A stretch of 6,750 nt of DNA, taken from JBASRP01 sp044866075. Lineage in GTDB: Bacteria; Actinomycetota; AC-67. Below the pieces are notes generated by a model. The model was given only the letters and a program-made list of their open reading frames with translations, was not told the origin of the DNA and ran no database searches. Position numbers and translations under genes: made by a program. How positions within the stretch are numbered: the stretch's first letter is position 1; every line of letters starts with the position of its first letter. Positions 1 to 4,901 of the stretch are shown in pieces. The DNA lies in assembly GCA_044866075.1 (NCBI GenBank), contig JBIOTQ010000047.1, positions 1-6,750 on the forward strand. Reading direction: 5' to 3'.

Positions 1-410
1 AAGCCGTCCGTCACCTCCGTTCGATCATCGGGGAGATGCGCCGCCTCAACGGTCTGCCCGGCGAGGAGCTCATGACCGCCGCGAAAGAGCTCCGCGCTCC
101 GTACGAGCTCGTGCGCGAGGTCGCCGACACCGGCAAGCTCCCCGTCGTGCTGTTCTGCGCCGGCGGCCTGGCCACGCCGGCCGATGCGGCGCTGGCGATG
201 CAACTCGGCGCCGAAGCGGTGTTCGTCGGCTCGGGGATCTTCAAGAGCGACGACCCCGAACACCGCGCGAAGGCGATCGTCGAAGCGACGACCTACTTCA
301 ACGACCCGGACGTCCTCGCGAAAGTGACGCGCGGGCTCGGCGAGCCGATGCGCGGGCTCGACGTCCGCTCGATGCCGGAAAGCGAACGCCTGGCCGAACG
401 GGGCTGGTAA
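1..410 (+). CDS. pdxS: Pyridoxal 5'-phosphate synthase lyase subunit PdxS, 3' part
   Basis: Partial gene: the reading frame is open from base 3 and the start lies off the left edge; about 135 C-terminal residues are present. PdxS (Pdx1/SNZ) forms the ring-shaped core that condenses ribose 5-phosphate, glyceraldehyde 3-phosphate and ammonia into PLP in the cytoplasm. Seen here: AVRHLRSI at the left edge, the phosphate-binding segment FCAGGLATPADAALAMQLGA, the second phosphate loop VFVGSGIFKSDDP, the helix KAIVEATTYFNDP and the typical ending ERLAERGW. These are hallmarks of the (beta/alpha)8 barrel's C-terminal half. The catalytic lysines of the family lie upstream of the window and cannot be checked. 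The stop codon is only four bases before the GTG of pdxT, so the two subunits are almost certainly co-transcribed and probably translationally coupled. No frameshift or unusual composition is visible. Confidence 0.97.
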   Translation, partial: AVRHLRSIIGEMRRLNGLPGEELMTAAKELRAPYELVREVADTGKLPVVLFCAGGLATPADAALAMQLGAEAVFVGSGIFKSDDPEHRAKAIVEATTYFNDPDVLAKVTRGLGEPMRGLDVRSMPESERLAERGW

Positions 411-414
411 GGGC

Positions 415-969
415 GTGAAGGTCGGCGTCCTCGCACTTCAGGGGGACTTCGAGGCGCACGCGCGGCTTCTGCGCAGCGCCGGCGCCGAACCCATCGAGGT
501 CCGCACGCCCGACGAGCTGGCGTCCGTCGACGCGCTCGTTATCCCGGGCGGCGAGTCGACCACGATCCGAAGACTGGCGAGGCTGTACGACCTCGTGGAA
601 CCCCTGCGCGCGCGCGGCGAAGCCGGGATGCCGATCCTCGGAACCTGCGCGGGACTGATCGCGTGCGCGCGCACGATCGCCGACGGCGATCCGCCGATCG
701 TTCCCCTCGTGAACATCACCGTGCGGCGCAACGCCTATGGCCGCCAGGTCGATTCGTTCGAGACCGACGTCGCGGTCGACGGTCTCGGCACCATGCACGC
801 CGTATTCATCCGTGCACCCTGGATCGAGGACGTCGGGGCCGACGTCGAGGTCCTCGCCAGCCACGACGGCCGTCCGGTCGTGGTTCGCCAGGACGAGGTG
901 GTTCTAGCCTCGTTCCACCCCGAGCTCGCGGGTGACGACCGGCTCCACCGCCTCGCGTTCGGCCTCTAG
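415..969 (+). CDS. pdxT: Pyridoxal 5'-phosphate synthase glutaminase subunit PdxT
   Basis: Class I (triad) glutamine amidotransferase of 184 residues, close to the family's usual 185-200. It hydrolyses glutamine and channels ammonia to PdxS. Seen in order: start MKVGVLALQGDFEAH; PGGESTTI at residues 44-51; the nucleophile elbow GTCAGLIACA with Cys78; RNAYGRQVDSFE at 105-116; FIRAPWIEDVG at 131-141; and the end of the triad, SFHPEL, with His168 and Glu170. All three triad residues are therefore present and the enzyme should be active. The GTG start is chosen because it begins the expected KVGVLALQGD strand directly and sits four bases after the pdxS stop; AAGG overlapping that stop is the only ribosome-binding-like sequence. 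About 67 bases separate it from yebC. Confidence 0.97.
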   Translation: MKVGVLALQGDFEAHARLLRSAGAEPIEVRTPDELASVDALVIPGGESTTIRRLARLYDLVEPLRARGEAGMPILGTCAGLIACARTIADGDPPIVPLVNITVRRNAYGRQVDSFETDVAVDGLGTMHAVFIRAPWIEDVGADVEVLASHDGRPVVVRQDEVVLASFHPELAGDDRLHRLAFGL

Positions 970-1036
970 GGCGTCCGGCTTGCCCGCGCCCACCGCGCGC
1001 GCACAAGATGATGGCCACCCAGTTGAAAGAGGAGCC

Positions 1037-1783
1037 GTGGGCGGGCATTCCCATTGGAAGGGCATCAAGGAGAAGAAGGGCAAGGCCGACGCGAAGCGCG
1101 GCAAGCTTTTCGCGAAGCTGATCCGCGCGATCGAGATCACCGCCGAGCAAGGCGGCGCCAACCCCGATAACAACCCGACGCTGTACGACGCGATCCAGCG
1201 CGCGAAGGACGGCCGGGTCCCGCGCGACACGATCGAGCGCGCGGTCGCCCGCGGCGCGGGTGAGAGCGGCGACGCGAACTATCAGCTCGTCTTCTATGAG
1301 GGCTACGCGCCGGGCGGCGTCGCGGTCCTCGCCGAGACCCTGACCGAGAACCGCAACCGGACCTCCCAGGACATCCGGTCTATCTTCACGAAGCACGGCG
1401 GCGCTCTGGGCGAGCCGAACAGCGTGAAGTGGATGTTCGACAAGCGCGGTGTGATCCTCGTCGAGAAGACGGCGGCGGACGAGGACAAGGTCATGGAGAT
1501 CGCGCTCGAGTCCGGCGCGGACGACGTGCGCGACGCGGACGGCGACTGGGAAGTCGTCACAGACCCGGCCTCGTTCGAAGCGGTCCGCTCTGCCATCGAA
1601 GCGGCCGGCATCACCCCGTCGTCGGCCGAAGTCACGATGGTGCCGCAGAACATCGTGCCCGTCGACGAGACCAACGCGAAATCGGTCCTGAAGCTGATCG
1701 ACGGTCTCGAGGACCACGACGACGTCCAGGCCGTGTACGCGAACTTCGATATCCCGGAGAGCGTTCTTGCCGAGGTGGGCTGA
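1037..1783 (+). CDS. yebC: YebC/PmpR (TACO1) family protein
   Basis: A 248-residue protein of the usual family length. The family has long been annotated as a probable transcriptional regulator (PmpR in Pseudomonas); more recent work, including on the mitochondrial relative TACO1, points to a role in translation at proline-rich stretches. The sequence alone does not decide between these. Seen: the family N-terminus GGHSHWKGIKEKKGKADAKRG (commonly MAGHSKWANIKH in relatives), the helical part to about residue 75 with NPDNNPTLYDAIQRAK, then YEGYAPGGVAVLAETLTENRNRT (residues 87-109) and the C-terminal alpha/beta domains ending SVLKLIDGLEDHDDVQAVYANFDIP. The frame is open much further upstream, but GTG at 1037 gives the conserved N-terminus and follows AAAGAGGAG, whose spacing is unusually short (about 2 bases from GGAG). 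It ends 17 bp from the convergent nucleotidyltransferase gene. Confidence 0.95.
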   Translation: MGGHSHWKGIKEKKGKADAKRGKLFAKLIRAIEITAEQGGANPDNNPTLYDAIQRAKDGRVPRDTIERAVARGAGESGDANYQLVFYEGYAPGGVAVLAETLTENRNRTSQDIRSIFTKHGGALGEPNSVKWMFDKRGVILVEKTAADEDKVMEIALESGADDVRDADGDWEVVTDPASFEAVRSAIEAAGITPSSAEVTMVPQNIVPVDETNAKSVLKLIDGLEDHDDVQAVYANFDIPESVLAEVG

Positions 1784-1804
1784 GGACCGTTCCTTCCGCC
1801 TCAG
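1780..1804. terminator. Inverted repeat at convergent gene ends, possible bidirectional terminator
   Basis: CTGAGG (1780-1785) and CCTCAG (1799-1804) are perfect inverted repeats around a 13-base loop. One arm contains the yebC TGA and the other contains the TGA of the minus-strand nucleotidyltransferase gene. Position between convergent genes fits a shared terminator, but the stem is only 6 bp, the loop is long and neither side has a T-run, so function is uncertain. Confidence 0.3.
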
Positions 1805-2277
1805 GGGATGGCCCGTCGCGCCTTGGTGCGGACGCGCCGGTTGAGCTTCGCCATGGCGACCCCCGTTTCGGGTTCCGCCGTCCGGATCTCTCGGATCCGA
1901 TCTCGAACGTAGACCCAATGGATGTCTTCGAAACGCGCAGCAGCCATAGCGATCGCCCCGACGTACGCGATGCTGCTCTGCTCCGCTGTCATCGTGGCTT
2001 GTCTGAGGCGGTGGAGATACAGATCGTCAAGGCCGATCAATCTCGCTGCAGCACCTCCGACGTCGACCAACACCGTGCGCGATTCGTCGCCGTCGATGCG
2101 GGAGTCGGGGAACTCGACGGCGACATGTGTTGCCGCGTGGTACCAGTGGCGGTCCTCGCGCGTGAATCCAAGGCCGGCGAGAGAGCGCTCGTCACCCTTA
2201 CTGATCGGAGCACACAGGTCGAGATCGGTCGGCGTGTAGCGGTCGCCGGTGTAGAAATCCTCGGCGAGGCCACCCAC
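1801..2277 (-). CDS. Nucleotidyltransferase-fold protein of unknown role, possibly 5'-truncated
   Basis: A 158-residue reading frame from GTG at 2277, the only minus-strand gene. It begins in the middle of a nucleotidyltransferase core: GG (residues 2-3), then TDLDL (17-21) as the metal-binding DxD, with Glu55 in AVEFP as a possible third acidic residue. Further landmarks resemble small minimal nucleotidyltransferases (I think of the DUF6036-like or AbiEii-like group): RHWYH (43-47), LIGLDDLYLHRL (80-91) and FEDIHWVYVRDRIRE (116-130). In frame before the GTG the sequence reads DRII, giving a complete strand IIVGG, but there is no ATG, GTG or TTG up to an in-frame stop at 2398-2400, and no Shine-Dalgarno sequence precedes 2277. 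The first helix is thus missing, either by truncation or by a frameshift. Codon use is less G/C-biased than in the neighbours (AGA, TTG, TCT, AGT, TGT, CAT occur), suggesting acquisition. Substrate and biological role are unknown; no antitoxin partner is visible. Confidence 0.6.
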   Translation of the reverse strand: MGGLAEDFYTGDRYTPTDLDLCAPISKGDERSLAGLGFTREDRHWYHAATHVAVEFPDSRIDGDESRTVLVDVGGAAARLIGLDDLYLHRLRQATMTAEQSSIAYVGAIAMAAARFEDIHWVYVRDRIREIRTAEPETGVAMAKLNRRVRTKARRAIP

Positions 2278-2311
2278 GATGATCCGATCTGTGGAGCACT
2301 TTCCGGGTTCC

Positions 2312-2340
2312 TTGAACCAGTCCTTCCAGCACGTTAGCCT
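2312..2340 (+). promoter_or_regulatory. Candidate promoter of the ruvCAB operon
   Basis: TTGAAC (2312-2317) and TAGCCT (2335-2340) are separated by 17 bases, matching the TTGACA/TAnnnT pattern of actinobacterial principal sigma factors (four and three consensus positions respectively). The predicted transcription start, near 2347, falls inside the LexA-like operator, and the leader to the ruvC GTG would be about 23 bases. It lies in the 92-bp region between divergent genes. This is a hand match, not a scored prediction. Confidence 0.4.
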
Positions 2341-2343
2341 GCG

Positions 2344-2359
2344 TCGTACGTATGTTCGA
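2344..2359. promoter_or_regulatory. LexA-binding site (SOS box) in front of ruvC
   Basis: TCGTACgtatGTTCGA matches the actinobacterial/Bacillus LexA operator TCGAAC-N4-GTTCGA at 11 of 12 defined positions; the one mismatch is T for A in the left arm. The right arm GTTCGA is perfect. It sits 4 bases after the candidate -10 element and 10 bases before the ruvC start, where a bound repressor would block initiation. ruvCAB is a known SOS target in mycobacteria and many other bacteria, so position and downstream genes both support the call. It could also influence the divergent nucleotidyltransferase gene. Confidence 0.75.
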
Positions 2360-2364
2360 AAGGA
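2360..2364 (+). promoter_or_regulatory. Ribosome-binding site of ruvC
   Basis: AAGGA, five bases before the GTG at 2370, the clearest Shine-Dalgarno-like site here. It supports that GTG as the start. It directly follows the LexA-like box, so operator, leader and ribosome-binding site are packed into about 25 bases. Confidence 0.6.
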
Positions 2365-2369
2365 ACTAG

Positions 2370-2858
2370 GTGCGGGTACTGGGGATCGACCCGGGCCTCA
2401 CCCGAGCCGGGTGGGGCGTCGTCGAAGAACAGGGCGGACGGCTCCGTGCCATCGACCACGGCACGATCCGGGCCGACGGTGAGGACGCCCCGGCGCAGCT
2501 CGCCGCCCTGCGCACGCGGCTCGCCGACGTCATCGTCCGGACGGAACCGGGGGAGATGGCGATCGAACGCCTCTTCGTCACTCGGAACCAGCGCACGGCG
2601 ATCCGCGTCGGGCAGGCTTCGGGCGTGATCCTCCTGGCCGCCGCCGAGGCCGGCCTCCCCGTGACCGAGTATGGGCCGCTCCAGGTGAAGCAGGCGGTCG
2701 TCGGCGTGGGGAACGCGACCAAAGAACAAGTGACGTTCATGGTGCGTCGGTTGCTCGGACTTGCTGAGAAACCGGATACCGCCGACGCGGCCGACGCGCT
2801 CGCGCTCGCGATCTGCCACCTGCACTCGTACCGACTCGCGGCGAGGGCGCTTCGATGA
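2370..2858 (+). CDS. ruvC: Holliday junction resolvase RuvC
   Basis: Endonuclease of 162 residues that, as a dimer, cuts four-way DNA junctions symmetrically after RuvAB branch migration. Seen: N-terminal strand MRVLGIDPGLTRAGWG with catalytic Asp7; MAIERLFVTRNQRTA with Glu66; GPLQVKQAVVGVGNATKEQV (102-121), part of the DNA-binding region; and PDTADAADALALAICH with Asp139 and Asp142. These correspond to the four acidic residues of E. coli RuvC (D7, E66, D138, D141), so the active site is intact. The GTG start gives the family N-terminus without extra residues and has a good ribosome-binding site. It is the first gene of ruvCAB; ten bases separate its stop from the ruvA ATG. Transcription is probably LexA-controlled. 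Confidence 0.97.
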   Translation: MRVLGIDPGLTRAGWGVVEEQGGRLRAIDHGTIRADGEDAPAQLAALRTRLADVIVRTEPGEMAIERLFVTRNQRTAIRVGQASGVILLAAAEAGLPVTEYGPLQVKQAVVGVGNATKEQVTFMVRRLLGLAEKPDTADAADALALAICHLHSYRLAARALR

Positions 2859-2868
2859 GGACCGGGCG

Positions 2869-3480
2869 ATGATCGGTTCCGTCGCCGGCAAGCTCGTGGA
2901 GACGTATCCCGACGGCGCGCTCGTCGACGTCAACGGCGTCGGCTATCGCGTCCACTCGCCGGCGTCGGTGATCGCGCGCCTGCCGGGCGCCGGCGAGCGC
3001 GTGCGGCTCTACACGCACTTGCACGTGCGCGAGGACGCGCTGACCCTCTTCGGTTTCACGACCGCGGAAGAGCGCGATCTGTTCGAGGTTCTGATCGGCG
3101 TCAACGGCATCGGGCCGAAGGGCGGTCTCGCCGTCCTCTCCGTCTACGCGCCGGACGCGTTGCGACGCGCGATCCTCGGCGAGGACGTCGACGCGCTCAC
3201 CCTCATCCCGGGCGTGGGAAAGAAGACCGCTTCGCGGATGATCCTGGAGCTGAAGGAGAAGATCGGCGCCGGCGACGCCGACCTCGTGCCGCTCGCCGGC
3301 TCGCCGGCGGTCAAGCAGGCGCTGAGCGAGGTCCGCGCGGCCCTGATCCAGCTCGGCTACTCGACAACCGAGGCCCGCGAGGCGATCGAGCGCGTCGCCG
3401 CCGAAGCCGCAGCGGCGAACGGAAACGGCACGCCCGGGCGGCTCCTCAAGATGGCCTTGAAAGAGCTGGGCACGCGATGA
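2869..3480 (+). CDS. ruvA: Holliday junction branch-migration protein RuvA
   Basis: A 203-residue protein, the same length as E. coli RuvA. It binds four-way junctions as a tetramer or octamer and loads the RuvB motor. Seen: an N-terminal OB-fold domain, starting MIGSVAGKLVE and including VDVNGVGYRVHSP and YTHLHVREDALTLFGF (residues 1 to about 65); tandem helix-hairpin-helix motifs VNGIGPKGGLA (78-88) and LIPGVGKKTA (112-121); an Ala/Gly/Pro-containing flexible stretch; and C-terminal domain III, from about residue 150 (SEVRAALIQLGYSTTEAREAI ... LLKMALKELG), which contacts RuvB. The frame is open upstream inside ruvC, but ATG 2869 gives the conserved start and is preceded by GAGGA at a suitable distance. 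Its TGA overlaps the ruvB ATG by four bases (ATGA), indicating translational coupling. Confidence 0.97.
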   Translation: MIGSVAGKLVETYPDGALVDVNGVGYRVHSPASVIARLPGAGERVRLYTHLHVREDALTLFGFTTAEERDLFEVLIGVNGIGPKGGLAVLSVYAPDALRRAILGEDVDALTLIPGVGKKTASRMILELKEKIGAGDADLVPLAGSPAVKQALSEVRAALIQLGYSTTEAREAIERVAAEAAAANGNGTPGRLLKMALKELGTR

Positions 3481-4487
3481 GCGAGATCCTCGATCGCGAG
3501 GCCGTTCCGGACGAGAGAGATTTCGAGGTCTCCCTCCGTCCGAAGCATCTCTCCGAGTTCGTCGGTCAGGAGCAGGTGAAGGAACAGATCGGACTGATCC
3601 TCGACGCCGCGCGCGGCCGCGGAAAGCCTCCCGATCACCTCCTCTTCAGCGGCCCGCCCGGTCTCGGCAAAACGTCGCTCGCGCACATCGTCGCGAACGA
3701 GCTCGGCGTCGCCATCCGGGCGACGAGCGGCCCCGCGCTCGAGCGCGCCGGCGACCTCGCCGCGATCCTCACGAACCTCGAGGAGGGCGACGCTCTATTC
3801 ATCGACGAGATCCACCGCCTCTCGCGCGTCGTCGAGGAGGTCCTGTACCCGGCGCTCGAGGACTTCGTCCTCGACATCGTCATCGGGAAGGGCCCCGCCG
3901 CGCGTTCGATCCGCATCGACCTGCCGCGCTTCACGCTGATCGGCGCGACGACCCGGACCGGTCTGCTCACGGGACCGCTACGCGACCGCTTCGGTTTCAG
4001 CGCGCGGCTCGACTACTACGCGACCGACGAGCTTGATGTGATCGTCCGGCGCAGCGCCGGACTCTTGGGCGTGCCACTCGACGCGGCCGGCGCCGCCGAG
4101 ATCGCGCGCCGCGCCCGCGGGACGCCGCGCGTCGCGAACCGGCTCCTGCGCCGCGTTCGCGATTACGCGGAGGTTCGCGGAGACGGTTCCGTCGACGAAA
4201 CCGTGGCCCGGGAAGCGCTGGCGGTGTTCGAGGTCGACGAGCTCGGTCTGGACAAGACCGACCTCGCGCTGGTGCGCACGATCGTCGAGAAGTTCGGCGG
4301 CGGGCCGGTCGGGGTGGGCACCCTGGCGGCCGCCATGCACGAGGAGGCCGACACCCTGGAAGACGTCTGCGAGCCGTACCTGCTCCAGCTCGGCTTCATC
4401 AAACGGACGCAGCGCGGCCGGATGGCGACCGACCGGGCATACGAGCATCTGGGGATGAGCCGGGCGGGAGGGCCCACCCTCCTTTAG
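3477..4487 (+). CDS. ruvB: Holliday junction branch-migration ATPase RuvB
   Basis: AAA+ helicase motor of 336 residues that drives branch migration as hexameric rings flanking RuvA. Seen in order: RPKHLSEFVGQEQVKEQI (21-38); Walker A GPPGLGKTS (59-67); Walker B LFIDEIHRL (107-115); the RuvB-specific beta-hairpin region around 130-147 (VLDIVIGKGPAARSI), which contacts RuvA; sensor 1 LIGATTR (154-160); the arginine-finger segment GPLRDRFG (166-173); sensor 2 RGTPRVANRLLRR (214-226); and a C-terminal winged-helix DNA-binding domain from about 255 to 330 (ETD-type linker, EKFGGGPVG, EPYLLQLGFIKRTQRGR). All motor motifs are intact. The start overlaps the ruvA stop. The 3' end and stop codon carry a G-rich motif and a hairpin (listed separately). 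Confidence 0.99.
   Translation: MSEILDREAVPDERDFEVSLRPKHLSEFVGQEQVKEQIGLILDAARGRGKPPDHLLFSGPPGLGKTSLAHIVANELGVAIRATSGPALERAGDLAAILTNLEEGDALFIDEIHRLSRVVEEVLYPALEDFVLDIVIGKGPAARSIRIDLPRFTLIGATTRTGLLTGPLRDRFGFSARLDYYATDELDVIVRRSAGLLGVPLDAAGAAEIARRARGTPRVANRLLRRVRDYAEVRGDGSVDETVAREALAVFEVDELGLDKTDLALVRTIVEKFGGGPVGVGTLAAAMHEEADTLEDVCEPYLLQLGFIKRTQRGRMATDRAYEHLGMSRAGGPTLL
4451..4472 (+). other. Putative G-quadruplex motif at the end of ruvB
   Basis: Four guanine runs, GGGG (4451-4454), GGG (4462-4464), GGG (4466-4468) and GGG (4470-4472), are separated by loops of 7, 1 and 1 bases. This meets the canonical G3+N1-7 definition on the coding strand, so it could form in mRNA as well as DNA. It shares its last two G-runs with the hairpin at 4467-4482, so the two structures should exclude each other. 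Such motifs also arise by chance in GC-rich genes. Confidence 0.4.
4467..4485 (+). terminator. Hairpin followed by TTT at the ruvB stop codon, possible weak terminator
   Basis: GGAGGG (4467-4472) pairs perfectly with CCCTCC (4477-4482) around the four-base loop CCCA, and is followed by TTT (4483-4485), the last T belonging to the ruvB TAG. A compact GC-rich stem plus a short T-run at a gene end looks like a weak intrinsic terminator or attenuator between ruvCAB and the sec genes. The T-run is too short for a confident call. Confidence 0.4.
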
Positions 4488-4497
4488 ACTATTCCGC

Positions 4498-4528
4498 GGC
4501 CCAGACGGGCCATTCGGTCCGACGGCCG
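4498..4528 (+). other. Two short tandem stem-loops in the yajC leader
   Basis: GGCCC (4498-4502) pairs with GGGCC (4507-4511) around AGAC, and CGGTC (4515-4519) pairs with GGCCG (4524-4528), with one G-T pair, around CGAC. Both have 5-bp stems and four-base loops and lie between the ruvB stop hairpin and the yajC ribosome-binding site. They occupy most of the 54-bp gap. Short GC-rich stems are common by chance in such DNA, so a role is only possible. Confidence 0.25.
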
Positions 4529-4541
4529 GAAGGGACAGCAC

Positions 4542-4880
4542 GTGATCGGCATCATCATCCTCGCGCAGTCGAAGAACAGCGGCAGCGGACTGGCGACCAT
4601 CCTGTTCTTCGTTCCGCTGATCCTCGTCTTCTATTTCCTGATGATCCGCCCCCAGCGGATGCGCATGCGTCAGCATCAGGAGCTGCTCGGCAACCTCGAG
4701 ATCGGCGACGAGGTCGAGACCATCGGCGGTATCTTCGGCACGATCCGCACGAAGAGCGACGACGAGTTCCAGCTCGAGATCTCGCCGGGCACGACGGTTC
4801 GCGTCTCGCGCGGTTCCGTGCGCCGAAAGGTGTATCAGGAGGAAGAAGAAGAGCAGGAGACGCCCGGCTCGTCCTCATGA
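4542..4880 (+). CDS. yajC: Sec translocase accessory protein YajC
   Basis: Small single-span membrane protein of 112 residues that associates with SecD and SecF in the SecDF-YajC complex; its exact contribution to export is not settled. Seen: a short N-terminus, one hydrophobic segment at about residues 17-34 (LATILFFVPLILVFYFLM), the family motif IRPQRMRMRQHQELL (35-49) and the cytoplasmic beta-rich part LEIGDEVETIGGIFGTI (52-68) with VRVSRGSVRRKV (87-98). The tail is strongly acidic (EEEEEQE, from residue 100) and ends Ser-rich; such tails vary in the family. The GTG start is supported by GGAAGGGA about seven bases upstream and by the membrane span that follows. A purine-rich run with AGGAGG (about 4839-4844) encodes the acidic tail and is too far from secD to be its ribosome-binding site. 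Order yajC-secD-secF fixes the assignment. Confidence 0.95.
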   Translation: MIGIIILAQSKNSGSGLATILFFVPLILVFYFLMIRPQRMRMRQHQELLGNLEIGDEVETIGGIFGTIRTKSDDEFQLEISPGTTVRVSRGSVRRKVYQEEEEEQETPGSSS

Positions 4881-4901
4881 CGCGCGCTCGCTGACGATCT
4901 G

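Noticed and set aside
980..1009. TTGCCC and CAAGAT with an 18-base spacer before yebC as a promoter
   Set aside because: Both elements match consensus poorly and the spacing to pdxT is compatible with read-through; not strong enough to list as a feature.
932..1036. Upstream extension of yebC to an ATG at 932
   Set aside because: Would overlap pdxT and add about 35 residues absent from the family; GTG 1037 gives the conserved GGHSHWK start.
806..1918. Minus-strand open frame (370 codons) across the pdxT end and yebC
   Set aside because: Low-complexity Arg/Asp/Val-rich product, covering two well-supported genes on the other strand; a shadow frame.
1429..2337. Plus-strand open frame (302 codons) overlapping yebC and the nucleotidyltransferase gene
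   Set aside because: Out of frame with yebC, Arg/Gly-rich, no motif; the minus-strand frame over 1801-2277 has real family features and explains the region better.
2761..2868. Upstream extension of ruvA into ruvC
   Set aside because: Translates the end of ruvC in another frame; ATG 2869 begins the conserved MIGSVAG sequence and gives the standard 203 residues.
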